A stretch of 64,000 nt of DNA from Limanda limanda (Eukaryota; Chordata; Actinopteri; Pleuronectiformes; Pleuronectidae). Each line of letters opens with the position of its first letter. Position 1 is the first letter of the stretch. The notes below the pieces were generated by a model. It did no database searches and was not told the origin of the DNA. It saw nothing but the letters and a program-made list of their open reading frames with translations. Below are positions 55,622-64,000 of the stretch, piece after piece. The translations under genes and the position numbers were made by a program. The stretch covers positions 2,219,007 through 2,283,006 of the forward strand of contig NC_083647.1 in the NCBI RefSeq assembly GCF_963576545.1. Direction: 5' to 3'.

Positions 55622-58600
55622 ATGCCGACAGCTGGGTCTACCGACAACAAGGGTCTCTACTGCCACCACCTCACTACCTGTTGGGCCCATGAGGGAGCAC
55701 CAGCCCCAAGGTTTCCGGTGAAGATTGCGGGGAGAGACACAGAGGCTCTCTTGGACTCCGGAAGTATGGTTTCTCTCGTTCGACCACAATTCGCCAGTGC
55801 CCCCTGGGGTGAAGAGATGGCCGTGTCCTGCATCCATGGGGATACCCAGAAGTATCCAACCTCCAAAATCCAAGTAATCACTCCTCGAGGACGATTCACT
55901 CTGCAGGTTGGGGTAGTCGAGCAACTGCCGGTGCCTGTGCTTTTCGGCCGGGACAGCCCCCTCTTCTCCCGCTACTGGCCCGCGGAGGTAAGGGACCCAA
56001 AACGGCAAACCAGAAGACGACCGGAGAAGAAGAGAAAGTCTTCCGTAGCTCGCCCCGCCTGGGCAGCAGTATCCCCCGATGGCAGCCCAGCAGAAACTAC
56101 TAATGACGACAGGGAGGAAGCCGTCCACACCCAGACCACAGCAACAGACCCCGAACGGGCAGCGGAGATGGAGCCCCTGGAAGACATACAATCAGACGAG
56201 GTGTTCTCTCAATTCCCGGAAGTTGAAATGGAGGGAGGACTCAGGCCAGGACAATTCGGCTCGGCCCAGCTGCAGGATCCCAACCTAACCCAAGCCTGGA
56301 GAGACGTCCAAGTAATGGAGGGTCAAAAGCAGGCTGGGGTGAGTCAAGTGTCTTTTCCACATTTCATGATCAAGAATAAGCTGTTATACCGAGTAACCAA
56401 AAAGAACTCTGATATCTGTGAACAGTTGCTTATCCCCAAAGACTATGCTTCCAAAGTGTTGTACCTAGCCCACTCCCACTTACTAGGGGCACATTTGGGG
56501 AGGGAGAAGACGTATGAACGTGTTCTCAGCCGTTTCTACTGGCCGGGAGTCAAAAGGGCCGTGGAGGAGTACTGCAGACATTGTGCCGAGTCTCAAATCA
56601 ACTCCCCAAAGGTAGAGTACCGAAACCCTCTGATACCCCTCCCAATTATTGAAACACCCTTTAGCAGGATTGCCATGGACATAGTTGGGCCCTTACCGAA
56701 GTCTAGCCGTGGCCACCGCTATATTCTAGTTATACTGGATTACGCAACCCGTTACCCGGAGGCCATTCCTCTACGGTCTGCTACGGGGAAGGTGGTCGCC
56801 AGAGAGATGTTTCTGCTCTTCAGTAGAGTGGGCCTGCCGGATGGGATCCTTACAGACCAAGGGTCCTGCTTTATGTCCAAAGTGATGAAATGTCTGTGCC
56901 AAAGTCTAAAGGTGAGACAAATCAGAACCTCCGTCTATCACCCTCAGACAGATGGACTTGTAGAGAGGTTTAACAAAACCCTAAAACTCATGCTGCGCAA
57001 GGTGATCGATGTTGATGGGAAGAACTGGGACCAACTCCTGCCATATATTCTGTTCTCTATATGGGAAGTACCCCAGGGTTCGACTGGTTTCTCACCGTTT
57101 GAGCTTCTGTACGGTCGGAGACCCCGGGGTTTGCTGGATGTTGCCAAGGAAGCCTGGGAGCAGCAGCCGTCCACCCAGCGCAGCCTCGTGGAGCACGTGG
57201 AGCAAATGCACCACCGAATGACCCAAGTCTGGCCATTAGTCCGGGAGCACATGCAGCAAGCCCAAGCACAACAAGCAAAGGTATACAACCGGGGAGCCCA
57301 GGTGAGAGAGTTCAAACCAGGAGACAAGGTAATGGTTTTACTTCCAACAAATGATTGCAAGTTTTTAGCCAAGTGGCAAGAGCCTTATGAAATATTGGAA
57401 CGGGTGGGGCCTGTGAATTATCGTGTACGGCAGACAGGCCGTAGGAAAGCCAAACAACTTTACCATGTAAATTTGCTGAAGCCATGGCATGAGCCTCTCC
57501 CTGTCCCCTCTAATGTCCTGCTAGCTAACCTGCCTCCCCAGGTCCTCCCGCCAGTGAACATGAGTGACCAGCTGTCATCCAGGCAAGGACAAGATCTCCG
57601 AGAACTGCTCGATAGAAACAGAGATGTCTTCTCCGAGGCCCCGGGTCGAACAACAGCCATCGCCCATGACATCAGAACAGAGCCGGGAAAGATAGTAAGG
57701 CTACGACCATACCGAATCCCAGAGGCCAGACGGGAGGCCATCAGAAAGGAGGTGAGGAAAATGCTTGACCTTGGGGTGGTGGAGGAGTCACACAGTGCCT
57801 GGTCCAGTCCGATAGTCCTTGTTGGGAAGCCGGATGGCAGCATTAGGTTCTGCAATGACTATAGAAAGTTAAATGAGATTTCTCTGTTTGACACCTACCC
57901 TATGCCCCGGGTAGATGAGCTAGTCGAGAGGTTAGGACCTGCCCGGTTCATCTCCACGCTAGATTTAACCAAAGGATATTGGCAGGTTCCACTCACCCCA
58001 CAAGCAAGGGAGAAGACAGCTTTCTCAACGCCAGACGGCGCCTTCCACTATCAAGTCCTCCCGTTTGGTCTTCATGGAGCCCCGGCAACGTTCCAGAGGC
58101 TCATGGATAAAGTGCTCCGGCCACACCAGGCCTATGCTGCGGCGTATCTGGACGACATTGTAATCCACAGCACGTCTTGGGAGAACCATCTGCAGCACCT
58201 AGCAGCTGTTCTCCAGGCCTTACGAGAGGCGGGACTGACAGCCAACCCTGCAAAGTGCTGCCTCGCCCTGGAGGAGGCGAATTACCTTGGGTACACTGTC
58301 GGACGAGGAAATGTGAAACCCCAGGTAAAGAAGGTGGATGCCATAACAACCTGGCCCCAACCCCAGACAAAACGTCAGGTGAGAACCTTTCTAGGGTTAT
58401 TGGGGTATTACAGACAATTCATCCCTAACTTTGCCTCTTTAGCGGCCCCCTTACATGAACTGACAAACAAAAGTGCATCCAACCGGGTGAAGTGGACGGA
58501 ACAGACACAGCTGGCCTTCCATGCCTTGAAGAAAGCCCTCTGCAGCGAAACCATGCTACACACCCCCGACTTCGGCAAGAGGTTTGTACTTCAAACAGAC

Positions 58601-59164
58601 GCGTCAGAGGTAGGCCTTGGTGCAGTCCTGTCCCAAGTACATGATGGAAGTGAATACCCCATAACCTTTGTAAGCCGCAAACTGCTTCCCCATGAGAAGA
58701 ATTATGCAACAATAGAAAAGGAATGTCTAGCTGTTAAATGGGCCATAGACAAACTAAGATATCACCTACTGGGTCGAGAGTATACATTGGTCACTGACCA
58801 CGCCCCACTGAAATGGATGGCCTTCAACAAAGATAGGAATGCCAGAATAACCCGTTGGTTTCTACACCTACAGGACTTTAAGTTTACAGTGGAACACAGA
58901 GCCGGAAAGCTGCATGGGAACGCTGATGCCATGTCGAGAAGGGACGACTGCCTGTGGTCGGCCGCTCCCCACCGTGGATCGGAGCTGAGGGGGGGGGGGG
59001 TATGTGATGGCCCAGCCTGTCAGCCGTGCCACACATGGCTGAGGACAGCCAGGCAGAGGCAATCCAGAGGCGTGGTGTTGGAGGGGCGGTACTACCCCAG
59101 GGGATCCTCCTGGAGAGCTCCTCCCCTCCCAGGTGTCTCTTGTTGTCTCTCACGGGTGGACTGA
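55622..59164 (+). CDS. Gmr1-like Pol: protease, integrase, reverse transcriptase, RNase H
   Basis: 1180 residues from ATG 55622; the frame is open upstream to 55499 and there includes the Gag-type zinc knuckle. Protease: ALLDSGSMVSLV, Asp45. Integrase: HHCC finger (HLLGAHLGREKTYERV ... CRHC, about 283-322), then the DDE core with Asp353, Asp412 and Glu448 (35 residues between the last two). A chromo-like/GPY region follows with YHVNLLKPWHE. Reverse transcriptase: SPIVLVGKPDGSIRFCND, STLDLTKGYWQVPL and YLDD with Asp844-845. RNase H: QTDASEVGLGAV (Asp993), ATIEKECLAVKWAI, TDHAPLKWM. All catalytic residues are in place. The frame runs on through the purine tract into the 3' LTR, which is probably not authentic coding. 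Expression depends on the broken Gag frame upstream. Confidence 0.9.
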   Translation: MPTAGSTDNKGLYCHHLTTCWAHEGAPAPRFPVKIAGRDTEALLDSGSMVSLVRPQFASAPWGEEMAVSCIHGDTQKYPTSKIQVITPRGRFTLQVGVVEQLPVPVLFGRDSPLFSRYWPAEVRDPKRQTRRRPEKKRKSSVARPAWAAVSPDGSPAETTNDDREEAVHTQTTATDPERAAEMEPLEDIQSDEVFSQFPEVEMEGGLRPGQFGSAQLQDPNLTQAWRDVQVMEGQKQAGVSQVSFPHFMIKNKLLYRVTKKNSDICEQLLIPKDYASKVLYLAHSHLLGAHLGREKTYERVLSRFYWPGVKRAVEEYCRHCAESQINSPKVEYRNPLIPLPIIETPFSRIAMDIVGPLPKSSRGHRYILVILDYATRYPEAIPLRSATGKVVAREMFLLFSRVGLPDGILTDQGSCFMSKVMKCLCQSLKVRQIRTSVYHPQTDGLVERFNKTLKLMLRKVIDVDGKNWDQLLPYILFSIWEVPQGSTGFSPFELLYGRRPRGLLDVAKEAWEQQPSTQRSLVEHVEQMHHRMTQVWPLVREHMQQAQAQQAKVYNRGAQVREFKPGDKVMVLLPTNDCKFLAKWQEPYEILERVGPVNYRVRQTGRRKAKQLYHVNLLKPWHEPLPVPSNVLLANLPPQVLPPVNMSDQLSSRQGQDLRELLDRNRDVFSEAPGRTTAIAHDIRTEPGKIVRLRPYRIPEARREAIRKEVRKMLDLGVVEESHSAWSSPIVLVGKPDGSIRFCNDYRKLNEISLFDTYPMPRVDELVERLGPARFISTLDLTKGYWQVPLTPQAREKTAFSTPDGAFHYQVLPFGLHGAPATFQRLMDKVLRPHQAYAAAYLDDIVIHSTSWENHLQHLAAVLQALREAGLTANPAKCCLALEEANYLGYTVGRGNVKPQVKKVDAITTWPQPQTKRQVRTFLGLLGYYRQFIPNFASLAAPLHELTNKSASNRVKWTEQTQLAFHALKKALCSETMLHTPDFGKRFVLQTDASEVGLGAVLSQVHDGSEYPITFVSRKLLPHEKNYATIEKECLAVKWAIDKLRYHLLGREYTLVTDHAPLKWMAFNKDRNARITRWFLHLQDFKFTVEHRAGKLHGNADAMSRRDDCLWSAAPHRGSELRGGGVCDGPACQPCHTWLRTARQRQSRGVVLEGRYYPRGSSWRAPPLPGVSCCLSRVD
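58988..59002 (+). promoter_or_regulatory. Polypurine tract of Gmr1-like element
   Basis: A G-run (GAGGGGGGGGGGGTA) ending immediately before the 3' LTR, where plus-strand priming occurs in Ty3 elements. Confidence 0.8.
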
Positions 59165-59537
59165 TTCAAGAGGCAATCAGGAGCCCTTTAAAAACCAGAG
59201 GAAATGGGGACAGAGTCTCTTGAGCCACTGAGGGAGTAGGAACCAGACGCTTTCAAAAGGAGTCTCAGGGTAAGAGGCCAACGGCCTGCCTGTTTGTCAG
59301 ATGAAGAGGATTAACTGCTGTCTTTCTCTCTCGTTGCCATCAGGAAGAGCCCGCTGGAGCCCCAGACCCCAACTGCCAGACCGGCAAAGCTATTTGATTT
59401 ATCTTTATGCGCCCTCCTCCCTTTTTTCCATCAGTTGTAAATAAACGCCTAATTTCTATTTACCACACACCCCTGTGTCTGACTGTTTCCAGTTTTGTAT
59501 ACCCACTGTTCTCCTCTTGCAAGGCCGGGCTCCCACA
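59003..59537 (+). repeat. 3' LTR of Gmr1-like element
   Basis: 535 bp, near-identical to 54188-54727; followed by TSD GGGT. Confidence 0.92.
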
Positions 59538-59594
59538 GGGTTTAGTGTGGCATAATTTCTGTGTCTTACATTAATAACCATTATGGTGTCGTTT

Positions 59595-59617
59595 GGGTTA
59601 GGGTTAGGGTTAGGTTA
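59595..59617 (+). repeat. Short TTAGGG array
   Basis: About 3.5 units of the vertebrate telomere hexamer (GGGTTAGGGTTAGGGTTAGG), just beyond the Gmr1-like element. Too short to be a functional telomere. Confidence 0.75.
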
Positions 59618-62300
59618 TGTTATCTCTGCTTCATATGTAGTTTTTTAGTTTTTGTTTAAATCTACTGAACACATGCGTACAATGTAGACATGAAAACTGG
59701 ACAGAGTCCAACTTCCCTGTGGAGTCATCAATGGCTTCTTCAGCTTTTCACTCTCAAGTGCTTGGCTTCTCATAAAAAGACAGCTGTTGCTGCAGCTATT
59801 AATGTAAAAGAGTGAAACATTGATAGAAGACTTTATACATGTATATTGTATATATTTAAAACCGGAAAACTCAACCATCAGTATCTGTGTGGTGCAGATG
59901 GCACATCTCTCAGAGGTGGTTCAGTATGTGTGGGGGGTAATGAGCGCCTGACTACAACTTTCAGTTATAATGATACAACAGTTATATGGAAAATGATTTG
60001 AGATGTTAATGTGATACTTACAGACTTATACAGAGAGGTGTTCCTTGTAATTCAACATGAATATTAGGGTTAGCAATTAACATCCTTTAAATCAATTTCA
60101 TAAAAGCTGAACATTTTAATCCTCATTTTAAATCTCTACTAAAGGAGGATTACTTGCAGTTGTTGAGTATAACGGAAAAGAACATACTAGAAACAATTTA
60201 CAGACTGTAACAGCAGACTTATGTTTTCTCAATCATACATTGCAGTTAAACGAAACGATGATCCTGTGCACTGTTTTGTAGCTGAAGCTTGTTAATGCCG
60301 GGTTTGTGTTTTAAAAGAACTGCTAATATTATAAGAAACGTTATAAAATGCTGCACCTGTTTGGGTCCACAACAGTACAGAAGAGGTTTAAAGTTGATCG
60401 AATGAGTGACGGATAAAATATGAGTAGAGAAAGAAAGATTTCTCCATTTATTATTAGCATGTGTTGTCATGGTGAGCAGCAAGTCTCTATATGAGAAACA
60501 CATGGAATATATCTTGGCAGCATATCAACTACAAAGCCTGGGGGAAAGTGCATGACTTAAAGACAGATATTAGGATCATAAAATATTTGCTCTGACTGAC
60601 TGTAAGCCTGTGGGCTCTTATTTCTCTTGCAGAAGACCTAGTTCTGCATTTGAACAGGTTAATTCAACCTTTTGCAATATTGCTTTCCATTAGGTTATTA
60701 ACTATGGAAAGTGCCTTGAAATCATATACGATACAAATAACATTGAATTGAATCGAAATTGAATTGAGTCATGATCAGAAAACTGAATTTAAGTAGAGCG
60801 AAGGCACAATCTTCCATTTTTAGTGTGATATCTCAATCTCTGCTCTGTAAACTTTTACCCTGGTTTTTAGATGTTAGGTCACAATAAATGAGGCTTTCAA
60901 TAAAATGTGATAATGTGTTTTTGAATAAAATTAGGGTTTGTAAATGGTCATGGAGAAAGAGGTCTACTTTGTGATATTTACATAGATTTCTCTGTGGGCC
61001 GTAACAGGTTTGTCTCTTAAGAGCAGGATTATTGTGGTATCTCAGTGGCATGTCATCCTCCCCCTCCTGTGGGATCACCAGCTCTATTTTAACTCTATTC
61101 TAAGCCCATGGTGCAAGTGAATTCAGGGCACATTCAAATCCACTTATGTTAGTGTAACAGCAGGAAAATGGTCACTGTGCTAAGTGCATGGTTCAAATTC
61201 TCCAAAATTCTCAACTTGATCCTTGATCATTAAAAGTGCCACCTCCCACTTGTTTTAAAAGCTATGTGTGCTTGTTTGATAGAGAGAGAAAACTCCTCTC
61301 TGCAGGGCGTGGAACGCGTGAGCAGACCATCTCTGTGTGTAAGAAAGACAGTGTATTTGTTTTGTGGACCCACATGTGTAGGCGCATGTTACCACCACAA
61401 TAATGTGTCCTAAGAATGACAGACCAGATTTTTGTTGGTCAAAAGCACTATTTTGGTGCCTGACCAAACCTCATGTAAGAGCAACACGTTTCTTATGCTG
61501 AGTTCAAACCAAATGTTATGATATTGCAAAGACAAGAATTTGATGTCTCTCATGCCATGCAAAGTGGTATGGTGCTATGCGTTGGCTTCTCTGGCTTCTC
61601 CACAACAGCTACATCACAGCAACTGTAGTCACTTGACTCACTGAGTCACTGTAATGGGCTTAAGGGCCTACCACCCTCAAAGGAAAAGCTGTATAAATAC
61701 TGAATGGATGGATGAATGCAGGATGGGAAAATTAAAACTGCATCTGTGGGGAAACTAGCAAATAAACCAACCCCCACAGTCTGTTGGATGTGAGATATGG
61801 CCCCTAGCGGTGTCATTATATCTTAAAGGTGAAGCATTTTATCATCAAAGTATTATCATGCTGCTAATATGACGCACTATTAAAATACTTGTTTTAGGTG
61901 CTTGACTTGAGTTCACCTCAACTCTATGAGGTGAACCTGACCAAACAAGACGTAAACTCAACTCAATCCAGCACATCCTCCATAAGGCAGTGTCATAGCA
62001 GGCAATCTATTGGTTGGGATATTCTGACCAGGTTATTTCACAACAATCTAACAGCAGGACAAGAGGAATCTGAGAGCAGACGTCTGGCGAGTGCACAGAG
62101 CAAGCCTGAGGAGACAGAGGCAATGGACATTTGTGCAGCAGCAGCAGTATATCTGAGTGAGGACAAGGAGTTTAGAGCAGGAGCCAAGTAAATTTACGCA
62201 TGACCAGGGGCTATTATAGGGAGAGGGCTTTAAGGGGAAACTTTTAGGGGAAACATGGAAATAAAGAAATCCTGCTCTTAAAATTAAAGAATTTACTCTT
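59618..62300. other. Mostly unassigned DNA
   Basis: No gene recognised. Short LINE-tail-like pieces occur at about 60700-60775 (GAATTGAATCGAAATTGAATT) and 61680-61725 (GCTGTATAAATACTGAATGG then GATGGATGAATG). An open frame of 97 codons (61898-62191) has no recognisable motif. Confidence 0.4.
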
Positions 62301-62314
62301 AAGTAAAGCTTGGT

Positions 62315-62935
62315 ACGAAAGATAAGATAAGATGTACTTTTATTGATCCTCTGGAGAGGAAATTGACAGATAATACAGCAGTGGGAGGGAAGAATATTAT
62401 AGGAATATAAAGGCTATAGAACAAGGCAATTTAAAAAAAAATGTGAGATGAAGAGATGGGGATCAAAGTTGTGTTATTGAACAACTGGCCATTCCTGAAG
62501 TATACAGTGTACAAGATGTGCAGCAGTTCTTTCTTGAAATATACAGTAGATTCAGTGTTTAACTGTAGGTGCTGTGGAGTTGTGTAATGTAATGACTGAT
62601 GGCACAAAAGAGCACCCAAACACTTTGAGACACATGGCTGGATGAGTCTGTGACTGAACGTGCTCCTGAGCAGCCTCAGTTCAGCAGATAGGAGAGGAGA
62701 TGGGTTCTCCATAATGACTCGTAGTTTCCCTCTCTTCCTCTTTTCAGCCTCAACACTGTCCAGTTCCATCTCCACCAAAGAGCTGGCCTTCCTCTCCAGA
62801 TTGTTCAGATTGTTGGCGCCACTGCCCTCTATGCCACCTCCCCAGCACACCACAGCAAAGAAGAAGACACTGGCCACACAGACTGGTAGAACATCCATAG
62901 CAGCTGAGTTTAAAACTATATACCCGATCCATAAT
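62315..62935 (-). pseudogene. LINE 3' fragment with reverse transcriptase C-terminus
   Basis: On the minus strand the frame 62898-62431 reads VASVFFFAVVCWGGGIEGSG, NNLERKASSLVEMELDSV and KLRVIMENPSPLL, the C-terminal region of a fish non-LTR retrotransposon protein. It is followed by untranslated sequence and a tail (AATAAAAGTACATCTTATC) near 62320. The catalytic part and all of the 5' region are missing. I cannot place the clade with certainty. Confidence 0.65.
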
Positions 62936-63203
62936 CAGCCAAATTACCATGGGGCTTTGGTGCCAGGTGACAGTACCAGTCTGGATTTCATTTTCACCAG
63001 CAGACCTCTATGTTCACCACGATAAATATGACATTTGCTCAGGGGCAGTGGAACCGGCAGGTATTCTAAATAGAAGGGAGGTTTTTCTGTCCACACATTA
63101 TTTTTTGCATTAGCAAGTCAGATATAGAAAAATCATAAAATCAGAACTCTTATTTCTAAACTCTTATCACTTCTATTTGTAGGCTGTCTTTATAGGTCTA
63201 TAT

Positions 63204-63205
<2 letters not shown>

Positions 63206-63241
<36 letters not shown>
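63206..63241. repeat. (TA)n microsatellite
   Basis: An uninterrupted TA dinucleotide run of about 18 units. Confidence 0.9.
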
Positions 63242-63247
<6 letters not shown>

Positions 63248-63318
63248 GTTATTTCGATATATTGATGCAAACCTAAAGCTGAGACTTGGCACTTCAGTGT
63301 TGTAAATTGTAGTATATA

Positions 63319-63650
63319 CACTGTAAAAATGGTAACTAGTAATTGTTGATCTCATAAGAATTTTCTAATTAAACTGACTCAGAAATAAGGCTTTGCAATA
63401 TGCAATCTATAAAATCTTGTCTGTCCAGCAATTTTCTCTCATTGTTGTCCTAACTACTATTTTAAATCAGCACAACAAGGATTTGTAAATTTTTGAGCAG
63501 ATTTTTGAGTTAAGTTGGGCCAACTCAGTAGATTCCAGTTTAAACCGGTTTTAACGGCTCTCTGCTGAACCTGAGCGGGACATTTTCTGGATGGACAACG
63601 ACGTGGAGCCCACAACAATTTTGCTCAAGAAGGTATGGTAAGTGCGTTTT
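63319..63650 (+). mobile_element. Possible CACTG-type terminus followed by a first-exon-like ORF
   Basis: CACTGTAAAAATGGTAACTA resembles the terminus at 22939. Some 270 bp inside, ATGGACAACGACGTGGAGCC begins a 14-codon frame (63591) ending at GT-containing sequence AAG|GTATGGTAAGTGC, a plausible splice donor. Its continuation is not visible before the window edge. Confidence 0.35.
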
Positions 63651-63799
63651 TACTTTCATCACATTAAATTACGTTAGTTCTGGCATAGACTGGCATGTTT
63701 ATAGCACTTCTGCTGTGGTTAAATTTGTTAAGATAACCCGTTTTGTATTTTGCCCATGCAAACGCGAGTGGTCATGCATACGCTTTCATGGGGCAGACA

Positions 63800-64000
63800 C
63801 AGTGGCGGCTGGTGACATTTTGGGGGGAGCACCTTTGTGCACCTCCGAGACGTCCCGGACCCGGGACGTCTCCTCCGTCCCGGGAGACGTCCGAGGCGGA
63901 GGTATAATCTCAATCTCATACGCCGAGTCCCTGATGCTTCAGGGAGTCCCTGATGCTTCAGGGACTCGGCGCAGGTCCGAGACCTGCACCTCGGACCTGC
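63800..64000 (+). mobile_element. hAT-like terminus followed by hairpin-rich DNA (cut by window edge)
   Basis: CAGTGGCGGCTGGTGACATT is a widespread vertebrate hAT-type end. It is followed by several perfect inverted repeats: 63847-63858 with 63861-63872 (GAGACGTCCCGG), 63922-63934 with 63958-63970 (GCCGAGTCCCTGA), and 63971-63981 with 63990-64000 (GCAGGTCCGAG). The rest of the element is outside the window. Confidence 0.55.

Larger units (their letters stand above)
54188..59537 (+). mobile_element. Complete Gmr1-like Ty3 retrotransposon, young
   Basis: Two LTRs (54188-54727, 59003-59537) flank an internal region with Gag and a protease-integrase-RT-RNase H polyprotein. The element has the 4-bp TSD GGGT (54184-54187, 59538-59541). 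By hand count the LTRs differ at four substitutions and one 5-bp indel over 535 aligned bases, so insertion was recent. Pol is one open frame; Gag is broken by frameshifts. Integrase before reverse transcriptase defines the Gmr1-like group of Ty3 elements known from fish and other animals. Confidence 0.92.

Noticed and set aside
1..64000. tRNA genes, CRISPR arrays, bacterial operons or viral genomes
   Set aside because: No tRNA cloverleaf with A/B boxes, no regularly spaced repeats and no prokaryotic gene layout were seen; the only RNA-gene sequence is the 18S fragment.

Overview
The window reads as a piece of a ray-finned (teleost) fish chromosome. It has no operons, rRNA operon or phage signals. 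It is AT-rich non-coding DNA packed with vertebrate transposable elements (TEs): an L2-clade LINE with an esterase ORF1, L1-like, Ty3 and Ty1/copia LTR elements, a DIRS tyrosine-recombinase retrotransposon, many hAT elements and PIF/Harbinger-type elements. Within vertebrates this mixture, especially Gmr1-like Ty3 elements and an intact DIRS, points to fish. All family calls come from motifs, termini and target-site duplications (TSDs) read by eye; no database search was run.

Layout. 1-9.8 kb: short hAT elements, an L1-like LINE split by a Harbinger-type element and by a hAT, a decayed DIRS piece, and hAT/MADF remnants. 10-13.5 kb: mostly unassigned DNA with one L2 tail. 13.6-18.7 kb: a nearly complete L2 LINE inserted in a foldback element whose other half follows to 19.5 kb. 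20.6-22.2 kb: a hAT with a perfect 8-bp TSD. 22.9-31.8 kb: a CACTG-type terminus, then a spliced minus-strand gene (five exons, 24191-29558) whose exon phases give one 536-codon reading frame resembling SAMD3-like proteins; upstream of it, in the same orientation, lies a broken C2H2 zinc-finger exon. 31.9-34.3 kb: a decayed minus-strand Ty3 element with integrase before reverse transcriptase. 34.3-47.0 kb: a second Ty3 element of another lineage, swollen by a Harbinger-type element, a complete 6.3-kb DIRS and a hAT. 47.3-47.8 kb: a piece of ribosomal DNA (18S 3' end plus presumed ITS1). 48-50.3 kb: copia remnant, then a solo LTR holding a hAT holding a foldback element. 51.2-52.1 kb: third Harbinger-type copy. 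54.2-59.5 kb: a recent Gmr1-like Ty3 element with nearly identical LTRs and an intact 1180-residue pol. 59.5-64 kb: mostly unassigned, with a LINE fragment and two TE termini at the right edge.

How it fits together: apart from the SAMD3-like gene, essentially all recognisable coding sequence is mobile-element sequence. TSDs give a relative order of insertion at many sites. The most informative objects are the intact SAMD3-like gene beside CACTG-type and zinc-finger remnants, the L2 whose two ORFs are one frame separated by a single UGA with no later AUG before the endonuclease, the complete DIRS, and the Gmr1-like element with a SCAN-like Gag.
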